Shown: one piece after another, positions 34,850-45,777 of the stretch
Numbering within the stretch: position 1 is the first letter of the stretch
Layout of the letters: every line of letters begins with the position of its first letter
DNA from: Helicoverpa zea
Taxonomy: Eukaryota; Arthropoda; Insecta; Lepidoptera; Noctuidae
Length of the DNA: 64,000 nucleotides
Direction of reading: 5' to 3'
Assembly: GCF_022581195.2 (NCBI RefSeq)
Contig: NC_061462.1
Coordinates: 1,178,001 to 1,242,000, forward strand
Notes under the pieces: model-generated
What the model saw: the letters and a program-made list of their open reading frames with translations, nothing else
What the model was told of the DNA's origin: nothing
Database searches by the model: none
Translations under genes and position numbers: made by a program

Positions 34850-35105
34850 GAAAAGAAAAGAAAAGAAAATACATTTATTCACATGGACATAACGCATAGA
34901 CAAATACAAACAATAATACAAACAAAAACGAATTAATAATAACATAGAACTACAGAAGACAATACACAATAGTGGGGGAAATATGCGTCACATCCACGCG
35001 AAAAGGCCCTTGCTCAGCATGTTGCTGTCACTCTGTTGGACAGAGTCTCAGCGCTGGTTTTCAGCAAAAGCCGAAAGCTGACGTGTTAACGTCCGCCGGC
35101 AATTT
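34850..35105 (-). mobile_element. LINE 3' UTR, antisense
   Basis: The left edge is gaaaagaaaagaaaagaaaa, then tacatttatt. Read on the minus strand this is AATAAATGTA running into a (TTTTC)n tail, the polyadenylated 3' end of an element inserted in antisense. Inside lies a GC-richer block around ggcccttgctcagcatgttg and gctggttttcagc. No coding frame remains, so the element is assigned only as a LINE-type 3' end. Confidence 0.55.
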
Positions 35106-35549
35106 AAATAATATATATTAAAAATAAAACAATAATATTATTAAAATAAATACAATAAATTATGAATTAAAATAAATAAATAAGTTAAGTAGTGATAACA
35201 TTGGCAACATTCATTTGGCTCATTCGTTCCTTGTCTATGCGCTGTTGTCAAAATCGTTGGTTGAGGTTATGATGTAAAGAATGAACCAAAATCATGGCGG
35301 CGCTCAACGTCTAATATTACGTAATTGAATATTATGCGTTATGTAATGAGTGTTGTTTATGTTGTGTGTGTTAGATTATATATGATTATATATGATTATA
35401 AGGCTTTGCACGACGAAATATATATTTTATTTCCATGTCTCTGGAGTATAGAGTACCAAATTTTTGTAAAGCGAACTTAGGGCCCAGGCCAACAAACATG
35501 CTAAAAGCCTTTTGAGACATTTTCAATGAAATTGTGGCTTATGTATACC

Positions 35550-35965
35550 ATGTTTTTCAGGCAAATGAAAGGCTCTCATGGAGACGCGACCTGCACACTG
35601 GAGCTGCAAAATATGACGAAGCCTGACTCGACAGCATTAAGCAGAAAAGGCTTCGCATCAAGAACGCTGCACCCGTGGATAACCCGCGCTTCACCTGCGA
35701 CAAATGCGGCAAGAAGTTTCGCGCAGCTATGGCTTATTCAGCCACAAAAGAAAGTGCTTGCGGCACTAATAACCGCATAGACAAGCACTGCCACAATCAT
35801 CTGACCAAGATGCTCTGTGGCCAAATGATGAATGATATTTTTCAGCGTCACAAAATATCGTTGTTACACTATCACCTACAGTCCAGTCAGCACAAACACC
35901 ATTATATCCACAGTTTGTTAGTATTCGTGACGTCACGACGCGCTCTCAATTACTGCACACGCTAA
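35550..35965 (+). pseudogene. Retrotransposon C-terminus with degenerate CCHC-type zinc finger
   Basis: The frame (in phase with 35675-35965) reads N-E-R-L-S-W-R-R-D-L-H-T-G-A-A-K-Y-D-E-A, then a TGA at 35624-35626 where tryptophan is likely ancestral. It continues L-D-S-I-K-Q-K-R-L-R-I-K-N, then F-T-C-D-K-C-G-K-K-F-R, then S-A-T-K-E-S-A-C. A C-x2-C...H-x4-C finger at the C-terminus is typical of several LINE ORF2 proteins. Here the histidine position reads T (S-A-T-K for S-S-H-K), so the finger is broken. The frame runs on through non-conserved sequence to 35965. It is a decayed 3' fragment. A host zinc-finger exon is a less likely alternative. Confidence 0.55.
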
Positions 35966-36096
35966 CTACGACGCACGCTATATTTTCTCACCAGTCAATA
36001 AAATGCTGCTTTTGGATGTTTTTCTAGTGAAAAAATGATACACTTGAGACGATGTGTGTCAAAAATAGAATATGTTAAGAATTCTTTGCTTTTAGG

Positions 36097-36204
36097 CACG
36101 GAAAGCGATCCAGAGGAAGACGAAAGAAGCACTAATGAGAAGATCAGAAGATATTCACAGGGAAGAATGGGAAAGTCCAGAAATGAGACAGCACAGGCTA
36201 AATA
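36097..36204 (+). CDS. Candidate terminal exon (low confidence)
   Basis: A splice-acceptor-like ctttgcttttag is followed at about 36096 by a 108-bp purine-rich segment open in two frames. One frame reads T-E-S-D-P-E-E-D-E-R-S and ends in TAA at about 36204. The other reads K-A-I-Q-R-K-T-K-E-A-L and continues to 36329. An AATAAA occurs just downstream (attaaataaactgtt). The acidic/basic composition and the acceptor look exon-like, but I recognise no protein and no partner exons. It may equally be chance or a repeat remnant. Confidence 0.2.
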
Positions 36205-36329
36205 AAAAAATATTTCTATTAAATAAACTGTTCAGTAGTTTATTTCTGTCGGAGCCAAGATTTTGTATATTATTCAGAATATTTATAAAAAATAAAACAA
36301 CTTCCACAAAGCGTTATTATTTTTGTTAA

Positions 36330-37387
36330 GCTATCTAGGACCTAAGAGCCACGACAAGACTAAAGATCATCTTTCACAAAAAATATTCAAATACATGTTT
36401 TACGAACTACGATCAAGTCTTTTGCAAAACAGCTGAGCCGATAGACAGCTTGTTAATGCCCGCTAGGAACCAATATTAGATTGTTCCACAACTAAATATT
36501 GTTCGAGGTCTCTTCTATTGATGTTATCTTTACATTTGTGTTTGTAATTGCTAAATATTTAGCTATTCGGTTCCTTGTTTCGTTGGTCTAGTGGTTTTAA
36601 AAGCTAGTATTGAAATTGGGGTGTCTCGGGAAACTTGGACAAAAAGTTGCTAGATAATTTCTTAAAACGTTACTTGTCTGTGTCAATTTGGATTTTGTAG
36701 TTTGCAGATACGTGTGAACTTTACATATTCATGATATGAACATAGACTTTACCGGAAAAATTGCTTGAATTTATCCTTAATCAAGCATATGGAAAATAGC
36801 AAGACAAATATGATTTTCAGTCGGTCTTATACCGGCCTACTGTGTGTAATATGGGCACTACCACATAATACAATAAATGAACACCCTTCGTGTCTATACT
36901 GATGCACTTATGAGCACATGGGCCATAAGCCATAAGGCACATACATATCTAGTAAAATTTCAGCATGAAGGCTAACATTAATTTTACCGAACCTTAATTT
37001 TACCCATGATAAAAGTTTAACAACACATTGACTCGTACTTCGAAGCCAACAATTTAGACTGTTGCCCTTCCCGCGAGAAAAATACTACGAAAAGATAAAT
37101 AAAAGTTATCTCAATGAGGAGCCGCGTAAATAAGCAGCATTTTAAGGGTCTCGACTCCCAAAGGAATAACCTTTCCTTGTACCGAATTATCTGTATAGCT
37201 CCACGAGCCAAGATTCCTTTTGCCAAAGAAATATTATGCTTTATATACTTACTTATATTTTTTCTTATTCCTATCAACGATATTTTTGTAAATGTGTTTA
37301 GAGGGTGTCGGAATACCTACAGTAGTGATCAAAGCAATTTTTGCTTTAGTAATAAGATCCTCAAATGATATAAAAATAAGAAATGCT
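36330..37387. other. AT-rich non-coding stretch
   Basis: No gene is supported. Overlapping frames of 84-94 codons on both strands at 37017-37533 have no domain. Confidence 0.45.
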
Positions 37388-37552
37388 TGAATGATCACAA
37401 GGTTAAGCAACATATGGCTGGCATATGGATGGATCATTGCGTCATGAGGAGTTCCTCCGTGTTTCAGAAGGTACGATTCCTTGCAAAGCACTGGTACTAA
37501 CCTGCATCTGGTTAGACTGGATGCCGACTCCAACAGTTATAAAACATTAGAC
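37388..37552 (+). mobile_element. 5S-headed SINE, internally shortened
   Basis: cacaaggttaagcaacatat, then ggatggatcattgcgtcatg corresponds to the 5S-like head. Then cctccgtgtttcagaaggta leads directly into the end of tail A: gcaaagcactggtactaacc, then tggttagactggatgccgac, then acagatgatgatt. The central part of tail A is missing. Confidence 0.65.
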
Positions 37553-39234
37553 AGATGATGATTGCACACAGACATATTAGAAGTATTGATCAGCAAGCTT
37601 AATTGGCTAGAAATTTTTCCATTTTTAATTCAATAAAATCCCAAAACACCCAGTGACCTCTTTTCCTTTCCCAAAAAGGGCTATTTACAGGATCTTTTCC
37701 CTTCCGTAGCGTGCCAAAATCAGCTGTTAGCCTTAAGAGACTCTGGTAAGTGACGTCGCTCGTTAAGGGACAACCAGAGACTATAAGATGCCTTCAGTTC
37801 ATTCAATCATATAAAAAAGACACGCGGTCCCTTAGCGTGACTTCAAGGTTTTAGTATGGAAACCTATTTAGGGATTACATGGTAGGTATGATACTGTTTT
37901 TGCAGAGGTCATGTTTTTAAAGATGGATGATGCTAAAATAGTGCAAGAACTTCAATAATTATTTAAAAAATCTTTATCTGAACCATTAAAATACAATTTG
38001 ACTAAAAACCTTAATCAAAGGTTCACTAAAAGTTTAAAACCCAATAAATATCAGTACTGCAGTTATGTCTGAACAAAGGAGTATAATTATGTACCTACAT
38101 AAATTTGAATGTGTGTGTGCGTTTCAATAACAAACACACGAGTATTGCCAAGTTCTATGCTAGCGTATACCATGTTAGCTCATTATAAATTAATATCGAA
38201 AAGCAACTACTACGTCTATACCGTATAGGCTACGCCGCGAGCTAATACATCGTAGGCTGAAACTATCAATCACTATACAATAACGTACCTTAACTCAACA
38301 GCATAACGTACAAATTACAGTGCATGTAAAAAAGATAAACAAAGAAAATGCCCGCTAATCTAACATTTAATTAAATAAATACCTAACTTTACTATATCAG
38401 TCTGACAGCAACATCGTCACTTCAACTTAAAAGAAGTCCCAAGGGTTCCATTAATTCGGGGTTAATCGTAAATCTGGCAACACTGAGCAACACTGGGCAA
38501 CACTGGGAAACTAAATTACCGGATTACACGTGGAATCGCGACCGGGATAGCTTAATGATTGCATAATGAGATGTTCACGGAATGTCCTGTTAATGGTTTT
38601 AGTGACCTCTTTTCGTTTTGGTGACAAAAGGGCTTATGTGCGCGTTGTCAATTTGTTTCTATAGACGATGAATAAAGATGGCTGAGAAAGGTTGTTTTTT
38701 ATTATTGTAGAGATGTTTTTGAAGTTAAAATATAAATAAGTAGTTAAAGGTAAGAAAAAAAAGTTATTCTTTGTTAAAAATAATTTAAATACCTTCCATT
38801 TATAACTCGGTATTCAATATTCATTTATGTTTATAAATCTAAATTATTTCATTACGTATTTATCGATTCTCTTGTTTTAAAGCATTATTTTCATACTCAA
38901 ATAATAACTGCCTATAGTTACATACATATTTATTTCTTCTTAAACAATCTCCACACTTAAATAAAGCTTAGTTCTTTTCTAAAAATATGGAAGCAAATCC
39001 TTTGTTTTCTATGATCTCCAAGCCTCAGACGCCGTGGGCGATATGGTTCAAAAATACATCGCCCTATGTCCGGCAATCCGGTAAAAAACGTGCGTCAATA
39101 TTTACGGATCACTACCGGAACACTTTAATCCGGCCTGAAACCGGTCGATAGGTTGATAAAGGGATTTCAGACTTGTTGGCTCTTTTGGAAATTTTTTGAT
39201 TTAAGAACTTTTTTGGGGAAGTTTTGATTTTAGG
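37553..39234. other. AT-rich non-coding stretch
   Basis: No gene is supported. A short near-tandem gagcaacactgggcaacact occurs around 38485. Confidence 0.45.
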
Positions 39235-39312
39235 CTGGTAATTACTCAATCCTTCTCCTTGTGAGAGGAGGCCTGTGCCCGGCAGTGGGACGATAAAAAG
39301 GCTGTAACATAA
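39235..39312 (+). mobile_element. SINE tail B fragment
   Basis: ctcaatccttctccttgtga, then gaggaggcctgtgcccggca, then gtgggacgataaaaaggctg, then taacataaacagtaa matches the last 75 bp of the SINE at 43668-43989. It is a severely 5'-truncated copy of the tail-B type. Confidence 0.75.
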
Positions 39313-39436
39313 ACAGTAATTATTTTTTGGTATTTTGTCGAGTCTTCAGTTATAAGTTTTAGGAATTTAGAATGAATTTGAAAGGGCCAATAGTGTTTAC
39401 TTACTGTCTATTGTCATTCCATCACAAACAGTCTTA

Positions 39437-39554
39437 CCTCCCCACTCAGAGACATTTAATGATTACTTAAGTCACTCCTTAGTGAAGGAATGTCATACAA
39501 ATCCTTCACTAAGGAATGGCTTAAGTAACCATTAAATGTCTCTGAGTGGGGAGG
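39437..39554. mobile_element. Near-perfect palindromic MITE, TTA TSD
   Basis: The two arms of about 52 bp (cctccccactcagagacatt... and ...aatgtctctgagtggggagg) are almost perfect complements around a loop of about 12 bp (catacaaat region). The element is 118 bp and flanked by TTA at 39434-39436 and 39555-39557. A 3-bp TTA/TAA duplication is typical of PIF/Harbinger-type transposons, so mobilisation by such a transposase is inferred. It is non-coding. Confidence 0.88.
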
Positions 39555-39557
39555 TTA

Positions 39558-41949
39558 ACATGAAATAATATACATAGGTATTTAGACTGTCTTTATTCCA
39601 GTGCAATCACCCATCTCCAAAGAATAAATTCTTATAAATAGAGCTATAATTTAAAAGCATTGTTAGTCTAAAATAAATTATAACTACCACAATATTGAAC
39701 CAACTATTAAAACCATGATTGATCTCAACCAATTTACGAAATAGAAAGCTTAAAAAAGAGCAGTTACTCGAAAATTAATAACAAAACAAAATTGCCAATT
39801 TATTTGGAACTTGATTCAATTTAATAGATATTCGTACATAATAGATTACATTATGAGTATTACAATCAAGTAGATTGCATTTAATAAATCTTTTAATATA
39901 GAAAGCGTCTTTAGGGAATCTCGTTTTTTCGTAACGCGAAATTTTTCATAAATCAAACCGTACTAAGGTACAAAAAAGTTTTTCTATTAGGTATTTAGAG
40001 CCTCTGCTATTTAGAGCGGATTTGAACTTTTTTATGAAAATGAGAAAACAAAATCGAACGTTTAATATTATATTTTTTCATTCTTTAGTAAAGAAATTAA
40101 ATACGTTTATATTTTGTTTCTTTAAGTAGATTATAAGTTTGTAGGTACTTTATTAAGATTTCACATAACGATTTACATTTTCTAAAAAAAAATACAAGTG
40201 TGTGAATTATTCCTTCCTCTTTTCTTCTTAATATTAGTAAGCGAGAATATATGTTAAAACATTTTTATTCGCTGAATTATAAAGAAATCAAATTTCATGA
40301 TACTTACTGAATTAATAATAATAATTCCTTTAACTAAGCTGCTCAAATTCTTTTAGGCATTAAACCCGAAAGAGAATAACTTTATCTTAAAACATAACAA
40401 TTGTGGATGAGCAGAGGTCAACAGAATTACCCAGCAAATAATAACAAGACTTCGGTTGGCTGCCAAATATGATCTTAAACCTACTTTTAATAAAAACAAA
40501 ATCTTAAAGAAACAGCAAAATCATTGTCTGCTTTATTGTTTGTTTCTGGGCCAAGTAAATTAATTATTTTCTTTTATATTAAGGAAACAATGAGAATTGT
40601 TAATGAGCGTTGGCTATTCGCGTTTCTTTTTTATCTTTCTTGTATTGCGTATTCATTTAGAAATATTGGATTAGGTTCGATTGATAGCGGGGTAAAATTA
40701 CTCGAATCAATAAATATGATTTTGTGAACAGAAAGGTACGTATTTTGATGTGCCTATGCTTTTTGCCGCTTGTGTTGCTTATTAAAATTGACGTACTTAA
40801 AACAGTCTGTCTGCAACTTTGTGTAGATTGAGCACATCTTTTCAGTTTTGGTGCTGAAATAAAAGAAAACTATTTAACAATTCTACATCGCATTACCACT
40901 GCGGTAAAAATATAGTATTTGCTATTAATATGTATAAGTACTAACTCAAGTTGTCATAGCATAACTGCATAAAAAAATAAGTTTGGCTCCTCGCTGTCAG
41001 TAAGACCTCACCCTAATGGGTTCCCGTTTTCTTGGCACTCGGAAACTGAAATGCCTGATGAATTGCTAATGATACAGCGAGTTTCTTTTTGTTAAATCTT
41101 GTAAATGTTATTTTTAGTATTTCTACGTCTTTGATAACCTTTGGAGGTTAATCGTTACTTTTTTATGCTACAGGCAAGGGCAGAATGAAAGGAGGTCAGA
41201 TAGTCTTTAAAGTTATTACTTTTACTTAGTTGCATTTGTGTAGAGTGTAGCTAGATTTATTTTGTAGCGTATGTTAGATGATGTGATTTTTACAAGTAAA
41301 TCTTTGATTTCTATCTAGTTTATATATTATCTACGCTGCATTCTGTAATTGGAGCGTTTCTTATGTTAGATAAACCACATTATTATTTTACATACAAATA
41401 CATTATTTTGTACTGAAATACAACGACCCTTCCAACTGATATGTAATGCAGATGAATTTATATGAAATACATTTTTGTCATTTCTGAACGACCTTACAAG
41501 ATCATAATATTAGTCAAAAATACATAACTATAAGTACATACAATCAGAACTCTAAACATGTAAGTAAAATACTTTTTCATCCCACCATCTCGGAAAGAGT
41601 AGTTTTACCCTTTGATATCTGAGCGCAAAAGTCGTTTTTATCCTCTAGAGCGGCAAAGTGATTTGAATTTAGAACATCGTGTGCAATACTCCATTTGTGA
41701 CAATCTTGATAAGACTTTTCAAACAAATACATATTAAATAAATAAAATACTGCTTAAAATAATTATTCAATTAATTAAGTATTTTTTATTATTGTTTTTA
41801 CACAGATTTTTAATGTCGTTTCATTTTTAAAGTGAGTTTTCAAATATGTTAACTTTAATAGTTACATCTTTTTAATTTGATACTCGTATGTGCGCGCCAT
41901 TTTGTTTTTTTGCATTTAGTAATTTCCTCGATGAGGTGGGATGAAAAGT
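39558..41949. other. AT-rich non-coding stretch
   Basis: No gene or clear repeat is recognised. Frames of 61-67 codons are background. Confidence 0.5.
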
Positions 41950-41954
41950 TACGT

Positions 41955-42125
41955 GTTGCACTCGAGTGCAAAGATTTTTCACCTTGTGCTCTTTTGATTC
42001 CCTCGCTATCGCTCAGGATTCTAATTATAGAAACACTCGCTACGCTCGTGTTTCAATTTTAGAATCCTTCGCTTGCTCGGTCATCAAAATTGAGCCCGCG
42101 GTTAAAAAGCAACTTTGCACTCTTG
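41955..42125. mobile_element. Foldback element (MITE-like)
   Basis: The structure is nested and palindromic. gagtgcaaagatttttcacc at the left pairs loosely with ttaaaaagcaactttgcactc at the right. Inside, ttttgattccctcgc...ggattctaatt pairs with aattttagaatcc...catcaaaa. At the centre, gaaacactcgctacgctcg pairs with cgtgtttc. Tandem 'ctcgct.cgctc' motifs recur. It is non-coding, and a 61-codon frame across it is a shadow. Confidence 0.6.
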
Positions 42126-42352
42126 TATAACAAATAACTATATTTCAAAACTGATGGTGACGTAACCCGGGTATAATATCCTGCGAGAAGTATGCATCTC
42201 GGTTGAGTTGAAGTGCAACGTGCCAAATTGTAGTGTATGGTATTAGATAACAATACCGTGATTAAATACCTTTTCTAGTATACCTATTTAGAAAATGAGT
42301 AAAGATTGTTAGGTATTGAAAGTGTGTCTACGTTTCGTTCATACAAAACTAT

Positions 42353-42481
42353 GTGAGGCCTAAGTTCACGAACAATATAAACGTCAGTTTTTCTTTAAAC
42401 TGCTTGTTACTTTGGAACTTGAAGGTGATTTTTTTTGTTTTAGAAAACTGACGATTTATTGTCGGTGAACTTGGCCTTAGA
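42353..42481. mobile_element. MITE family 2 with inverted termini
   Basis: The left end, ggcctaagttcacgaacaat, then ataaacgtcagttttt, is the inverted counterpart of the right end, aaaactgacgatttattgtc, then ggtgaacttggcctta. The element is about 125 bp with arms of about 36 bp. A solo terminus of the same family lies at 24424-24470. The TSD is not clear. Confidence 0.7.
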
Positions 42482-42827
42482 GTTATAAGTCTAAACCACC
42501 TAACTGTTTTACCTACCAAAGAAGATTAGATGCAATAAAGAAACGATTCATCTATTATACCTACCAAGAAATATTTAAAGAAAATCGTCATTTCGAGGTT
42601 AAATACCTACTATACTAACGAGGGTTCAAATTAACCGAATATTAAAAGCAATTTTTCAATGCCGACCCAATTTTGCATATTAGCATCATCAAATTTAAAT
42701 AAAGGTAGCTTCGGAAGCGTTGGAAAAATACTGTTATGTTTTATGTTAATTTTGTAGAAAAGCCGGTCTCGTGGCTATTTATTTGGGTATATTTTTTGGT
42801 CCATATTTAATAAAAATAGACACAATC

Positions 42828-42958
42828 CATCATTATCTACCTAGCCTTTTCTCAACTATGTTGGGGTCGACTTCCAGTCTAATCAGGAGACAGCTGAGTA
42901 CCAGTGCTTTACAAGGAGCGACTGCCTATCTGATCTCCTCAACCCAGTTACCCGGGCA
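42828..42958 (-). mobile_element. SINE tail A, 5'-truncated
   Basis: The reverse strand runs from tgcccgggtaactgggttga to aaaaggctaggtagataatg. A diverged direct repeat, aatagacacaatc (42815-42827) and aatatacaaaatc (42959-42971), 11 of 13 identical, brackets it and is the likely TSD. Confidence 0.75.
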
Positions 42959-43435
42959 AATATACAAAATCAAAAATCATTTATTCAAACTTGCCTGCAA
43001 GACAGCACTTTTTGAACGTCAGGAATTTACAATAAACAGCCCCCAAAACGCCCACCCTTTACCACTTTCTATGTGTTTTACACACACGTTTTTTATAGAG
43101 GTACACACTACACATGCAAAAGGCTAGTTCGATTTCACAAGTGTTATATAAAACCAATTCAATAATCGATTAAACTCACAGCCCCAGTTCCCACAAACCT
43201 AATTAACCGATTCAAAATTAACGAAAAGACTAGGCGAATCACGACAGTCCGTTCATTGGAGCGCGTTTAATATAAACGTTAAGCCTCGTATTATCAGATA
43301 ATCTTCTATACAATGGAGCGAGCTCTCGACGGCTGCATTAAGCCCCTTGTAATTGTAGGTACCTCAATATGCATGTATTTGAATTTCGAAGTTCTTGTCG
43401 CCCTGATTTAGTGGGAGCCACGGAGTAAGGAACGA

Positions 43436-44060
43436 TGAACGGAGATTCCATAGTGCAGGTTGGTCAGGCGCCTTCTTTTAGGTCAAATAAGTACGGTGAG
43501 CATGATCAAAACTATCAGTTACGAGTGAACTGACGTGGCGTTCGGATTCTTTGAGTCATCTGCCAACGATTTTTGGTATTACAAAAAATGGTCCAAAGAA
43601 CGTATATAAGGGCGAAAAAAGTAACGTTCCACGTGCTCACCCGCATTTAGGCGCAGTACTTTCTTAAGCCGTGGTCGTGGCCGTGAAGTCGTGGTGGCCT
43701 AGCGGGTAAAGAACACCAACCTCTCGAGTATGAGGGTGTGGGTTCGATCCCAGGTCAGGCTAGTACCAATGCAACTTTTCTAAGTTTGTATGTACTTTCT
43801 AAGTATATCTAGGACACCAATGGCTGATAAAAAGGTGAAGGAAAACATCTTGAGGAAACCTGGATTATAAAGTCTGAAATTACCAGCCCGCATTGAGCAA
43901 GCATGGTGATAAATGCTTAATCCTTCTCCGTGTGAGAGTAGGCCTGTGCCCAGTAGTGGGACGATAAAAAGGCTGTAACAGTAACAGTAACTTTCTTAAA
44001 CGATTTTCCGTTATGGCACCTCCGCTAGTCATTTTGTTCTTCGTGGTGTCTCCGAAGTAC
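43436..44060 (-). mobile_element. MITE family 1 copy interrupted by a SINE
   Basis: The outer parts (43436-43667 and 44000-44060) match the reverse strand of 28618-28937: ggtcaggcgccttctt, then gattttccgttatggcacct, then ccgctagtcattttgttctt. The SINE at 43668-43989 splits it. The undisturbed copy at 28618 supplies the empty-site reference. Confidence 0.75.
43668..43989 (+). mobile_element. tRNA-headed SINE with tail B, 10-bp TSD
   Basis: The head has a polymerase III A box (tggcctagcgggta) and a B box (ggttcgatccc). The shared body follows: accaatgcaacttttctaag, then tgtactttctaagtatatct, then gacaccaatggct. From there the sequence departs from tail A: gataaaaaggtgaaggaaaa, then aggaaacctgg, then ccttctccgtgtgagagtag, then cagtagtgggacgataaaaa, ending in an acagtaacagta tail. 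The direct repeat ACTTTCTTAA at 43658-43667 and 43990-43999 marks the insertion into MITE family 1. Confidence 0.88.
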
Positions 44061-44494
44061 GGATCAGCTGATTCTCTTTTGTTTTTAGAACGTTAAAGAC
44101 TGGTTAGGTTTGAGGTCTTGATAGTTTTGTTTGAAAGTGTGGTTGCTAAGTTCTGAGTTAAAGTTTTGATAGTTAAAGATAAACAAGACATTAATGATGG
44201 ATCATAAGGAGTTAAATAGGTATGTGTGATGGATCCAATTGAAAGATTTGGTTTTAGTAAAATAAATTTTAAAGAAAATCTTTACATCACATATACACTT
44301 ACTGAATCAATATAGATACAACAGCAGCACGCTTAGTACTGCAAGTATTCGGCGCGCAGTTGCGGAGTTCGACGCCTCGTGGACTAATGACTGCGCATCA
44401 CTAACCTTAAGGCGAATTGCACTGGTAGCGATTAAGTAAAGGATTAATACTTGTAGATACTCAGAACAAAAAGGCTAGTGAAGTTTTTTAAAAA

Positions 44495-44790
44495 ATCTTA
44501 CTAATATTTATGTTTAAATGCGTAAGAAACTCTGTCTGTCACCTGGCACTTTCACCCCAAAAATACTGAACAGATTTAACTAAGTATATGATTTGGTAGA
44601 CAGACAATTTAACTAAGTATATGATTTGGTAGACAGACAATTTCGAGCTGTAAATTATGTTTTATTAGCAGGATTATGCCGCTTAAAAACCTGACTAAGG
44701 AAAGTTTACTTTCATGGGTTAGCGAAACAATAAAAATTCTGCGTTACTATTAAGGGTAGTGTATAGATGAATAATTAGCTTTAATGACTG
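44495..44790 (+). mobile_element. Helitron-like element with internal 33-bp tandem duplication
   Basis: tcttactaatatttatgttt, then actgaacagattt, then gatttggtagacagac resembles the longer Helitron-like family (TC start, 'actaatattataaatg'). A 33-bp unit is perfectly duplicated at 44576-44641. The 3' CTAG end was not found. Confidence 0.45.
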
Positions 44791-45060
44791 ACGCCACAGA
44801 AAACGAAAAAAATAAATAAAAATGATGCCCACAAATGTACTTTTCGAAAGATTAACGATATCTTAAACCCCCGTTACCACGGTGCCAACATCCGTACAGT
44901 CGTGAACTTAAGTGAGTTAGGAGCAACTGCAGTGCATTTACAAAGTTAGCAAGTTGACGCATACGACGCCTTTGAATGGCGCCGAACGCCTTGATTTCTT
45001 TAATCAGGTTTCGAGGTTTTCAGCTCCAACTTCTGATCTGAAGTAATAATAATAATAATA

Positions 45061-45777
45061 AGCCCCGCAGGGCATCTGAGGCGGATGACGGGGAGTAGCG
45101 ACCCCGCGGGGCTATATATCCGAGTGCTCCAGGGAGAGTATACTGTCCCCCATCTCCGGCTTGCCGGAGTGAAGCATGACGGGGGATAGGTCTCCCGCCT
45201 CTTGGCTTGCCTTCATCGGCCGGTCAGAGTGGAGTCGCTAGAGCAAGGTTAGTCCTGCTCGGAGGGTAGGTGCCTCGTGGTAAGTGGCGAGTGGGCCGGT
45301 GATGCTGGACCCACAGGGAGCGCGTGATCTGCGTTTAAAGTCCGCCGAGGTATCCTCACCCTTCTCAGCCGCTCATGTCCCTGTTGCCCTCTTGTTGCTT
45401 TTCAGTGACTGATTCCCGGGGGCCCAGTAAGTGAGTTGGCGAGTCTCCACCTGCCATTTTAACATGTATTTAATACATTGTCATCGGTAGGTGCCATAGT
45501 TCCCGTAGTTTCCCCATTCCTAGTCCATTAGCATCCCATCACAATAGCCCAAGTAGTTTTCATCCATAGTTAGCAATAGTTTAGCACAGAACCGGGGATT
45601 GTCCTTGGGTACATTTCTATAGTGTATACAGGGATAATCGTCGGTTTTGTGTCACCATTTCATTAAAGTTGTCTCAAAAGGGCTTCAGCGTGTTGGCTTC
45701 GGCCCCACGTTCGCCTCCCAAAAATCCGGGACTCTGTAGTCCCGAGGTCTGGTAGAGACATACAAGATAATAATAAT
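45061..45777 (+). mobile_element. GC-rich retroelement-like unit, copy 1
   Basis: The unit is about 717 bp and GC-rich in AT-rich DNA. It begins AGCCCCGCAGGGC, whose first 8 bases pair with GCGGGGCT about 45 bp on. It ends with a small perfect hairpin (cgggact-ctgt-agtcccg), then gagacatacaag, then an (AAT)n tail. It is preceded by another AAT run. No long frame is present, so it is non-coding: a LINE 3' region (an R1-like element is a possibility) or a non-autonomous retroelement. It is about 98.5% identical to the next unit by eye (about ten differences). Confidence 0.7.
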
